Below are positions 1 through 7,816 of a DNA stretch of 64,000 nucleotides, one piece after another. The notes under the pieces are model-generated. The model saw only the letters and a program-made list of their open reading frames with translations, had not been told where the DNA came from and did not search any database. The stretch lies in the NCBI GenBank assembly GCA_963565915.1, contig OY751487.1, positions 620,001 through 684,000 on the forward strand. Direction: 5' to 3'. This DNA comes from Entoloma clypeatum. Its lineage: Eukaryota; Basidiomycota; Agaricomycetes; Agaricales; Entolomataceae. Made by a program: the position numbers and the translations under genes. Each line of letters opens with the position of its first letter. Position 1 is the first letter of the stretch.

Positions 1-100
1 GGGTCGTTGGGCACCAGGGGGGGGCATTGGGCGCGAGGACAGGCCATTGGGCGTTAGAGAGGGCCATTGGGTGCTTGAAGGGGCCAGTGGTGGCCAGATG
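1..100. repeat. 20-bp minisatellite
   Basis: Five successive 20-bp units can be lined up, centred on a GGCCATTGGGCG core followed by a variable purine-rich spacer. The copies are imperfect; the first and fifth are the most diverged. The array may continue left of the window. No coding role is visible. Confidence 0.6.
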
Positions 101-1133
101 GAGTGGAGGTTGGGGGGAATAAAGAGTGTGGGAAGGTTTGGCAGTCGACTTATGGTTCGACTTTTGGGAATTGCCGAGTGATGCACGTCGTTGAAAATCG
201 TGCCCTCAAGGTCCAAACCGTGGCACCAAAAGAACCAAAAATGGGTTCTTAAGTTATGTAGAGATACTTGAAAGCTAATAGTAAGTATTTAAAGAGTTAG
301 ATACATGAGCTATGTATGGTAGAAAGTCTGTACTCCAAAATGATACATCAAACACACTGTAAATCATGATCAACAGTGCATCATAGGTTTTCTCAAACAC
401 AAAAACCAGCATTTTCTTACTTCCTCCTTTCCACAACCACTTTCAACTACCTGTAATATATATATATTATTGAATCATTGTATGTAAACCTATTGAGACC
501 ATTCAAATAAAATTCAAGGACTTCATAGGGTGAATATGAGCAAAATGGGTCGAAAATTTGACCCAATTTTTTTATTTCAGCTTTGGATCCTCCACATCCA
601 GATGATCTTACAGCACATTTGTTTTTCAAATTTGGTTCATTCATTAGGGAGATATGACACTTTTTCTGAAATCTGCATATTTCATTATTTCTATCTTATC
701 TAGACTTCTAAAAATTATACAGTGTGTCAGAAGGTGAATACATATCCCATATATAGTTCTATCACATTGAACTATTATTAGACTATGAGGAAGACACCAC
801 ACGCACCTGCGTGATGCATTTTGCGCATTGTTTACTATTATTTGGTCAGAGCACGGCACCTCTATAACTTAAAGTCCGTGGCGAAGTTTCACAAAATAAA
901 TACATACTTGATGATATATAGTCCCCTCCTGCCTAATTGATATAGTAGAAACCCTTACTTGTTCCTGTGTGGACATAATAAGCAGATGTGCAATGTTTTT
1001 GGGGATTTGTTTACATGTATTTGACACATTTGATGCGCACATGATGCATGTCATCCAACGTCGAAACGATGCATCCACCCATTGCTGACTCTGCAATGAG
1101 TGCACACATGCCAAAAATCATGTGTTTGGATGG
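101..1133. other. Gene-free flank of the chromovirus
   Basis: AT-rich sequence with only short, unconvincing open frames on either strand. No splice-linked coding structure, RNA gene or terminal repeat was recognised. It ends in GATGG, the left copy of the target-site duplication of the adjoining retrotransposon, so it is the continuation of the sequence resuming at 7812. Confidence 0.5.
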
Positions 1134-1609
1134 TGTTACATTCCGATCCATTCCGACGATTTCCGACCAATCCCGACACCTCCGACACCTCCGACATTTT
1201 GACTAATACTTATTATGCATACTTACTGTTATGAATCTCGTTACTACGTACATTACTTACATCCGACCATTTTACTTATGTTAAGAATCTCCGACAGCCA
1301 CTCGTTATCCGACTCCGACGAAGCCACACGTCCTCCGACATAGTATTTAAACTTATGTAGAATCGTGTATTAGCTTCAGTTTGAATATCAACTTAGATTC
1401 GACATCATACCTCCCGTCCTCTTTCCGACTCTTAACTTGAGTCCGACCTCCGACCTCCGATCCTCCGAAATAAGGACACCAACGTATTAGCGAGGGCGCA
1501 ACACACAAGTTGAAGCCAAGTCCTTGCCCCTACGTTGCACGCGCTCCGACCTTCCGACCTTCCGACGCGTCCGACGTAGCTCCGACGTTTTGTCGATCAG
1601 TTCTTAACA
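1134..1609 (+). repeat. 5' LTR
   Basis: 476 bp, starting TGTTA and ending TAACA, the short inverted ends expected of an LTR. It matches 7336-7811 except for one G/A difference. It contains about 17 copies of TCCGAC, a TATA-like box at 1344-1351 and, about 30 nt downstream, the sequence complementary to the primer site. Confidence 0.97.
1344..1351 (+). promoter_or_regulatory. LTR TATA-like box
   Basis: TATTTAAA sits about 30 nt before position 1377, where the segment complementary to the primer site starts. Transcription beginning near 1375-1377 would place that segment at the extreme 5' end of the element RNA, as self-priming requires. The start site is inferred. Confidence 0.6.
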
Positions 1610-1611
1610 GT

Positions 1612-1623
1612 ATATTCAAACTG
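1612..1623 (+). other. Self-priming primer binding site
   Basis: Twelve nucleotides two bases downstream of the 5' LTR are the exact reverse complement of 1377-1388 inside the LTR, just downstream of the TATA box. In Tf1/sushi elements the 5' end of the mRNA folds onto such a site and primes reverse transcription without a tRNA. No tRNA 3'-end complement starting with TGG is seen here. The mechanism is inferred from sequence complementarity. Confidence 0.8.
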
Positions 1624-1655
1624 CCACTCGCTTATCCGTATTTCAAATTCCAGTT

Positions 1656-2711
1656 ATGGCAGCCCGCAACACACAGAACTCCCGCGCAGCAGCAGCCGCA
1701 GCGGAAGCTTCAAACCTGCAGGACACCAGGGCAACATTTCTACATACGTTCCAAGATATTCCCGCAGAAGAATCTGCACCCAAACCTGACCCCATATCTC
1801 CGACACCTCGTCTCCGAACACCTCAGACACAAGGACCTCCGATTCCTGAAGAATTCCGTCCTTTTAAATCGCCGACCTCTCCTTTTGACGATAACAATCC
1901 TTTCCGTCGCGAGCAAACTCCAAACCTCGCCGAAGCAATTATGCTTATGACGCAGGAGCTCCGACGTAGAGAGACTCCGAAAACTCCGAAAAAGAAATCG
2001 AAGGAACCCGACACTTTTGACGGTTCCGACTCTCGGAAACTCACCAGTTTCCTCGCACAATGCACACTATATTTCCGAAACAACCCCGCCTTTGACGATG
2101 ATGATAACAAAGTCAGTTTCGCTCTGTCGTACCTCCGAGGAACCGCGCTCGAATGGTTTGAGCCCACCCTCTTGGGAGAGTCCGACGACGACTCTGTCTG
2201 GTTGGACGACTGGTCCGCCTTTGTGCACATCCTCCGATCCGAATTCGGACCTATCGATCCGACCGGAGAAGCAGAGGATAGCCTGGATCACCTTCGGATG
2301 CGCGACAATCAGAAGATCCTACGTTACAACGTGGACTTCAAACGTCTTTCCGCTCGCACGCAGTGGGATGATGGCGCGCTCCGATATCGGTACTATACCG
2401 GTTTAGCGGAACGCATCAAGGACGTTTTGGGGACTTTTCCCAAACCAAAGACTCTCGCCGAGTTGAAAGTAATGGCCCATAACATTGATGCTCGCTACTG
2501 GGAACGTCAACGCGAGAAATCGCGCTCCTCCGACAAATCTACTCCGAAATCCGACAAATCCGACAAATCCGACAAAAAACAGACCCCCGCTTCATCATCC
2601 TCCAACAACAACTCCTCATCGTCTAAACCCAACTCGCAACAACAACAAAATCGTCATCCACCTCTCCGAAATCCGCCCTCTCCGACAAACTTGGCAAAGA
2701 TGGGAAATTAA
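1656..2711 (+). CDS. gag: Gag capsid polyprotein (N-terminal frame)
   Basis: Encodes the structural Gag protein of the chromovirus, 351 aa in this frame. It has an Ala-rich start, a Pro-rich segment, and a retrotransposon-gag type capsid region around residues 110-280 that includes ALSYLRGTALEWFEP. A Ser/Asn/Gln-rich tail with SDK repeats follows. The ATG at 1656 is the first good start after the primer site. The frame ends at 2711 before reaching the zinc knuckle, which is encoded one frame back (-1) from 2627 onward. No slippery heptamer was found in the overlap, so a one-base indel near the CAA run at 2637-2650 is the simplest explanation. Confidence 0.88.
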   Translation: MAARNTQNSRAAAAAAEASNLQDTRATFLHTFQDIPAEESAPKPDPISPTPRLRTPQTQGPPIPEEFRPFKSPTSPFDDNNPFRREQTPNLAEAIMLMTQELRRRETPKTPKKKSKEPDTFDGSDSRKLTSFLAQCTLYFRNNPAFDDDDNKVSFALSYLRGTALEWFEPTLLGESDDDSVWLDDWSAFVHILRSEFGPIDPTGEAEDSLDHLRMRDNQKILRYNVDFKRLSARTQWDDGALRYRYYTGLAERIKDVLGTFPKPKTLAELKVMAHNIDARYWERQREKSRSSDKSTPKSDKSDKSDKKQTPASSSSNNNSSSSKPNSQQQQNRHPPLRNPPSPTNLAKMGN

Positions 2712-2881
2712 CTCCCCAAGAACACCAACGACGATTTGACAATAATTTATGCATGTTTTGCGGCAACGTTGGTCATCGGGCTTCCGACTGCTCGAAGAAA
2801 TCGTCTTCTAACGCCAAAGCAAAAGCCCGCGCGGCCCAAGCTGAGGACAAATCGGAGAAGACGACCGAGTCAAAAAAATAG
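2627..2881 (+). CDS. gag: Gag nucleocapsid zinc knuckle (shifted frame)
   Basis: This open stretch carries the C-terminal part of Gag, with the knuckle CMFCGNVGHRASDC (CX2CX4HX4C) encoded from 2750, then a Lys-rich tail ending in a TAG at 2879-2881. The knuckle binds element RNA during packaging. It has no start of its own and must be joined to the capsid frame, which lies in another phase. The last codons form the slippery A7 run used to enter pol. Confidence 0.8.
   Translation, partial: TQLATTTKSSSTSPKSALSDKLGKDGKLTPQEHQRRFDNNLCMFCGNVGHRASDCSKKSSSNAKAKARAAQAEDKSEKTTESKK
2872..2878 (+). promoter_or_regulatory. -1 frameshift slippery site, Gag to Pol
   Basis: The heptamer A AAA AAA, read in the zinc-knuckle frame as ..A AAA AAA followed directly by TAG, has the canonical X XXY YYZ form. 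Slipping back one base enters the pol frame, which is open from this point to 6582. The position on the gag stop codon is typical of programmed Gag-Pol frameshifting. Efficiency and any downstream RNA structure were not tested. Confidence 0.7.
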
Positions 2882-5800
2882 TAAGCAGTCCTCAGATTCC
2901 AGCACGTACTGGGGATTGCGTTGACTCCTTTCGTGCACCTTTGGAAACCCTCCGACTCAATGCGTCCGCTCTCTCAAATCCGAACTCTCTATGTATTGAT
3001 TTGATATCTCCGACCTTTTCCGATTCTCTTCCGATAAAGACTCTTATTGATTCTGGTTCTACACATTGCTTCGCAGATACCAGATTTATTTCTTCTTTAA
3101 ACTTATCTCCGACTCCGATTCCTTCACCTATGGTTTTGAAACTTTTTGACGGTTCTTCAAATACTTATATCACACAATCTATCGATCTTCCTCTCCGATT
3201 TCCTTCCGGTGAACTTCTGACCGTCGCGTTTTACGTGACAACCCTCGATTCGTCTTGTAATTTGGTTCTAGGACACAACTGGCTCACCCGCTACAATCCG
3301 TTGATTGACTGGGTATTGGGCAGTATCTTATTCCGTTCTACGTTACCCGACACTCCGAGTCCGACTCCGACGTCGACTGCTGAGGCAGCTCCGCCACCTC
3401 TGCAGTGTCCGCCCTCTCCGATGGGCACCTCCGATCCGCTCACTCCGAACACCTCCGACCCGCCACAGATTACCATGGTCAATGCAGCCGCATATCTCCA
3501 TGCATGTAAAGCTCCTGGGGCATACGCTTTCCGCGTTCACCTCTCCGACATCTCCGCCAATTCCGCGTCTGTCTCCGACGACGCTCCCGACCTCTCTGGC
3601 ATACCCGAGGAATACCACGATTTTGCTGATGTATTCAGTAAGAAAAAAGCCGACACCCTTGCACCCCACCGACCGTACGACCTCAAAATCAATTTGGAGG
3701 AAGGTACTTCCCCTCCGATTGGTCCGATGTACTCACTCTCGCAATCCGAACTTGGATCCCTCCGAGACTTCATCGATGAGCACCTCAATATCGGTTTCAT
3801 CAAACCTTCTAGTTCACCTCACGGCGCTCCGATCCTCTTCGTCCGAAAGAAAGATGGATCACTCCGACTATGCGTCGACTACCGAGGCCTGAACAAAATC
3901 ACGAAGAAGGACCGATACCCACTTCCGCTCATCTCCGACCTCTTAGCCACTGCCGGAAAAGCACGCGTTTATACCACCATAGACCTCCGACACGCATACC
4001 ACCTAGTCCGCATCGCTGAAGGTGACGAATGGAAAACTGCATTCCGCACTCGCTATGGATCATTTGAATGGTTAGTCATGCCATTCGGATTGTCTAACGC
4101 ACCTGCAGCCTTTCAACGTTTTATGAACGACATCTTCTCCGACCTTCTGGACAACTGCGTTACCGTTTACCTCGACGACATCCTGATCTACTCCGACAAC
4201 CCCGAGGAACACAAAAAACATGTCCGAGAAGTCCTCCGACGACTCCGACAACATGGTCTTTACGCCCGCGCCGACAAGTGCGATTTCTCTGCCGAAACTG
4301 TAGAATATCTTGGATTTATCCTTTCTCCCGACGGACTCAAAATGTCGGAAGCGAAAGTCAAGATTATTCAGGATTGGCCTGAACCGCGCAGAGTGAAGGA
4401 CGTCCAGTCCTTTTTAGGTTTTGCAAACTTTTACCGACGTTTCATTCCATTCTATTCCAACATCACTATTCCACTCACTCGTTTAACCAGGAAACATGCC
4501 ACTTGGCTGTTCTCCGACGACGCTCGAACCGCTTTTAATGACCTGAAAAAGGCATTTACCACCGCTCCGATCCTGACACACTGGATTCCCGACTCTCCGA
4601 TAATTGTCGAAACCGACGCATCCGACTATGCCCTAGCGGCTATTCTGTCGATAGTCACCTCCGACAATGAAGTCCACCCCGTCGCATTCCATTCCCGCAC
4701 CTTCACGGCCCCCGAAGTAAACTATGACACCCACGATAAGGAACTTCTTGCCATCTACGAAGCGTTTAAAATTTGGCGCCATTACCTCGAAGGCTCCGGT
4801 ACTCCGATTGACGTCGTTACCGACCACAAAAATCTCGAGTATTTTGCCACCACCAAAGTTCTTTCACGCCGACAAGTCCGATGGTCGGAATACCTTTCTC
4901 AGTTCAACCTCGTCATCCGATTCCGCCCCGGCCGATTGGGAACTAAACCTGACTCTCTAACTAGACGTTGGGATGTCTATCCTAAAGGGGGAAATAGCGA
5001 CTACGTCGACATCAATCCGACCAACCTCCGACCAGTCTTTTCGCAAGAACAGCTCTCCGCTTCAGTTCGCGCGACTCAACTCCTTGAGCCCGTCCTCCGT
5101 GCAACCATTATCATGGACACAGAAAAGCTTCACCACGACATACTCACAGCACTCCCTTCCGACACTCTTTACGACACTCTTTCTAAAGATCCTAAACCCC
5201 GCTGGTCTCTCGACCCCGATGGTTTCCTCCGACATGACGATCGGATATACGTTCCCGACTCCGACGACCTCCGACTCCGAGTCCTACAGCACAAGCACGA
5301 TCATATGCTTGCTGGACACCCAGGTCAGAACAAGACACTCAGTCTCATTCAGCGTGATTATACCTGGCCCGGAATACGAGATTTCGTTAAACACTATTGC
5401 AAGTCATGTACCACTTGCATGCGATCGAAGCCACAAAGACACAAGCCTTACGGCCTACTCAAACAGCTTCCGATCCCCGAACGTCCTTGGAATTCTATCT
5501 CAATGGATTTCATCGAGACCCTTCCGACCTCCGACAACTTTGATTCAATCCTCGTTATCGTTGACCGATTAACGAAACAAAGTATTTTCATTCCGACAAC
5601 AATTCACTGCACCTCCGAAGACCTTGCCGTACTCTTCGTATTGCATGTCTTCTCTAAACACGGCGTCCCCGAACATATCACCTCCGACCGTGGCCCCGAA
5701 TTCGTCTCCCGATTCTTCCGATCTCTCGGAAAGGCTCTAAACATGACCCTCCACTTCACCTCCGGTTACCACCCCGAAGGCAATGGCCAAACCGAACGCA

Positions 5801-6582
5801 CTAACCAGACCCTCGAACAGTACTTGCGGATATTCTGCAACTACCAACAGGACAACTGGTCCGCTCTCCTTCCGATTGCGGAGTTCGCGTACAACAACGC
5901 ACCTAGTGCTACCACTGGCATATCTCCCTTCTTTGCTAACAAGGGTTACCATCCGAACATTACTGTTCACCCGGAACGAGACCTCGCCTCTTCCCGAGCC
6001 CGATCCTTCGTGACCGACTTAGACGAACTTCACCAAGAACTGAAAGCCACCATCTCCGACGCTCAACGACGTTACCAGAAGTCCTCCGACAATAATCGGA
6101 TCGCACCTCCGACATTTTCTGTCGGACAACAGGTTTTCGTCAAAGCACAGTTCTTCCGCACAACACGCCCATCCAAGAAACTCTCAGAAAAGTACTTGGG
6201 ACCATACGAGATCATTGCACAACCCGGCACACACTCCTTTACCCTCCGACTCCCCGACACATTCCGCGGTGTTCACCCCGTCTACCACGTCTCCATGCTT
6301 GAACCCGCAACTCCGAACACCATTCTGAATCGGACCCAACCTCCGCCTCCTCCGATTGACATTGACGGAGAACTTGAGTACGAGATCGCTGAAATAGTCG
6401 ACTCAAAGATCGACCGACGACGTAGCTGCAAGCTACTATATTTCGTCCGTTGGTTAGGATATGAAAACACTGATGAAGAATTCTCTTGGCTACCAGCCAA
6501 TGAATTGGAAAACGCCCCCGAGCTTGTCTCCGACTTTCACTCCGCTTATCCCGACAAACCGGGTCCGCTCACATCGCTCTGA
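2878..6582 (+). CDS. pol: Pol polyprotein: PR-RT-RH-IN-chromodomain
   Basis: About 1230 aa, open throughout and entered by -1 frameshifting. Residue numbers count from the TTG at 2941. Order: aspartic protease with LIDSGST (near 36); reverse transcriptase with the fingers motif LCVDYRGLNK and the catalytic YLDD box (near 415); RNase H beginning ETDASDY (near 560); integrase with an HHCC zinc finger (H..H..CX2C near 785-825) and a DDE core including MDFIE, TSDRGPEF and HPEGNGQTERTNQ; a GPY/F module (LGPYEII); and a C-terminal chromodomain (YEIAEIVDSK to EEFSWLPANELE). The chromodomain would steer integration by binding modified histones. All catalytic motifs look intact. Codons containing CTCCGA, TCCGAC and CCGACN recur in all three registers. 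Confidence 0.95.
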   Translation: MVSSPQIPARTGDCVDSFRAPLETLRLNASALSNPNSLCIDLISPTFSDSLPIKTLIDSGSTHCFADTRFISSLNLSPTPIPSPMVLKLFDGSSNTYITQSIDLPLRFPSGELLTVAFYVTTLDSSCNLVLGHNWLTRYNPLIDWVLGSILFRSTLPDTPSPTPTSTAEAAPPPLQCPPSPMGTSDPLTPNTSDPPQITMVNAAAYLHACKAPGAYAFRVHLSDISANSASVSDDAPDLSGIPEEYHDFADVFSKKKADTLAPHRPYDLKINLEEGTSPPIGPMYSLSQSELGSLRDFIDEHLNIGFIKPSSSPHGAPILFVRKKDGSLRLCVDYRGLNKITKKDRYPLPLISDLLATAGKARVYTTIDLRHAYHLVRIAEGDEWKTAFRTRYGSFEWLVMPFGLSNAPAAFQRFMNDIFSDLLDNCVTVYLDDILIYSDNPEEHKKHVREVLRRLRQHGLYARADKCDFSAETVEYLGFILSPDGLKMSEAKVKIIQDWPEPRRVKDVQSFLGFANFYRRFIPFYSNITIPLTRLTRKHATWLFSDDARTAFNDLKKAFTTAPILTHWIPDSPIIVETDASDYALAAILSIVTSDNEVHPVAFHSRTFTAPEVNYDTHDKELLAIYEAFKIWRHYLEGSGTPIDVVTDHKNLEYFATTKVLSRRQVRWSEYLSQFNLVIRFRPGRLGTKPDSLTRRWDVYPKGGNSDYVDINPTNLRPVFSQEQLSASVRATQLLEPVLRATIIMDTEKLHHDILTALPSDTLYDTLSKDPKPRWSLDPDGFLRHDDRIYVPDSDDLRLRVLQHKHDHMLAGHPGQNKTLSLIQRDYTWPGIRDFVKHYCKSCTTCMRSKPQRHKPYGLLKQLPIPERPWNSISMDFIETLPTSDNFDSILVIVDRLTKQSIFIPTTIHCTSEDLAVLFVLHVFSKHGVPEHITSDRGPEFVSRFFRSLGKALNMTLHFTSGYHPEGNGQTERTNQTLEQYLRIFCNYQQDNWSALLPIAEFAYNNAPSATTGISPFFANKGYHPNITVHPERDLASSRARSFVTDLDELHQELKATISDAQRRYQKSSDNNRIAPPTFSVGQQVFVKAQFFRTTRPSKKLSEKYLGPYEIIAQPGTHSFTLRLPDTFRGVHPVYHVSMLEPATPNTILNRTQPPPPPIDIDGELEYEIAEIVDSKIDRRRSCKLLYFVRWLGYENTDEEFSWLPANELENAPELVSDFHSAYPDKPGPLTSL

Positions 6583-6609
6583 AACAAGAAAAAACAAGTA
6601 CTATTCTAT

Positions 6610-7177
6610 CTACTTAGTACGTTGTTTCTTGTTCGACGGACCCTCCTCCTTGTCCGACTCCTCCTTACCCGACTCCGCCTTCTCCGACGGCTCCGAAACC
6701 GACATGTCGGAATCGTCCGACAGCTCCGGCAACTCCAACCTTTTCCTATTCACCAGGTCCTTCCTAATCCTTCTCGCAATCCTCTTCTCCAGTCTCAACT
6801 CGTGCGTCTCCTCCGCCGTATCCATCTCCGACCCCGACCCCGACTCCCGACCCCTCTCCAACCATCGCCGACACTTCCTCCACCTTCCTCTTCTTCGTCG
6901 TCTTCTTCTTCTTCTCCGCCTGCGGCTCCCCCGACCCCTTGCTCGATGCGCCTTGCGCAGCGGCCACTTCATCGGCCCTTTTCTGAGCCGCCAGCTCCGA
7001 CGCCCGACGCATCTCCTCCGCTAACCGCGCCGCCTCCGCAGCCCTCTCTTCCTCCGCTCTCCGCTCCTCCTCAGCCTTCCTCGCAGCCTCCTCCTCCGCT
7101 GCTCGCTTTTTCGCCTCCACCTCCGCGAGCTTAGCCTGCAGCGCCTCCATCTCCTTTTGAAAATCGGATGCCGACAT
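6610..7177 (-). CDS. Antisense ORF inside the chromovirus
   Basis: Between pol and the 3' LTR the minus strand holds two overlapping open frames. The first starts with ATG at 7177 and runs to 6764 (137 aa): a highly charged Ala/Glu/Lys/Arg coiled coil followed by a basic patch like a nuclear localisation signal. The second (6972-6610, another phase) ends with an alternating basic and acidic Ser-rich tail. A short intron or a one-base frameshift in the overlap could join them, but no clear splice pair was found. The product resembles no enzyme I know. Antisense frames at this position are known in some plant Ty3/gypsy lineages. Expression is unproven. Confidence 0.45.
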
Positions 7178-7322
7178 ATTGAGGTTTATTTTCGGAAGAG
7201 TTTAAAACGAAAAGAGAATGGGGGAACAGGAAGAAAAAACCACTCAGACGGTATTTTCAACCAACGCATCACATGACACAATTCACGCGCACCGACCACC
7301 TAGGCCTCATGGGTTCGGCCCT

Positions 7323-7332
7323 AAGGGGGAAA
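7323..7332 (+). other. Polypurine tract
   Basis: AAGGGGGAAA lies three bases before the 3' LTR, the expected place for the primer of plus-strand DNA synthesis. Confidence 0.8.
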
Positions 7333-7335
7333 TAC

Positions 7336-7811
7336 TGTTACATTCCGATCCATTCCGACGATTTCCGACCAATCCCGACACCTCCAACACCTCCGACATT
7401 TTGACTAATACTTATTATGCATACTTACTGTTATGAATCTCGTTACTACGTACATTACTTACATCCGACCATTTTACTTATGTTAAGAATCTCCGACAGC
7501 CACTCGTTATCCGACTCCGACGAAGCCACACGTCCTCCGACATAGTATTTAAACTTATGTAGAATCGTGTATTAGCTTCAGTTTGAATATCAACTTAGAT
7601 TCGACATCATACCTCCCGTCCTCTTTCCGACTCTTAACTTGAGTCCGACCTCCGACCTCCGATCCTCCGAAATAAGGACACCAACGTATTAGCGAGGGCG
7701 CAACACACAAGTTGAAGCCAAGTCCTTGCCCCTACGTTGCACGCGCTCCGACCTTCCGACCTTCCGACGCGTCCGACGTAGCTCCGACGTTTTGTCGATC
7801 AGTTCTTAACA
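7336..7811 (+). repeat. 3' LTR
   Basis: 476 bp, same boundaries as the 5' LTR. The only difference from the 5' copy is CCAAC in place of CCGAC near 7384, a CpG-to-CpA change. It is preceded by a purine tract and followed directly by the right GATGG target duplication. Confidence 0.97.
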
Positions 7812-7816
7812 GATGG
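7812..7816. repeat. Target-site duplication GATGG (pair with 1129-1133)
   Basis: GATGG lies immediately outside both LTRs (1129-1133 and 7812-7816). A perfect 5-bp duplication is the usual footprint of Ty3/gypsy integration and fixes the element boundaries. Confidence 0.95.

Larger units (their letters stand above)
1134..7811 (+). mobile_element. Complete Ty3/gypsy chromovirus (Tf1/sushi type)
   Basis: A 6678-bp LTR retrotransposon in the plus orientation. Order: 5' LTR, primer site, gag, zinc knuckle, pol (protease, reverse transcriptase, RNase H, integrase, GPY/F module, chromodomain), an antisense open frame, polypurine tract and 3' LTR. It is flanked by perfect GATGG duplications at 1129-1133 and 7812-7816. 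The two 476-bp LTRs differ at a single position, so insertion is recent. Pol is fully open; Gag is split by one unexplained frame change, so autonomy is uncertain. The integrase-linked chromodomain and the self-complementary primer site both fit the Tf1/sushi chromovirus lineage. The whole element is extraordinarily rich in TCCGAC on the plus strand, unlike neighbouring genes. Confidence 0.97.

Noticed and set aside
6461..7134. Plus-strand Arg/Pro/Ser-rich open frames (170-187 aa) after pol
   Set aside because: They are complementary to the charged antisense ORF and arise from its biased codons; no motif or start context supports them.
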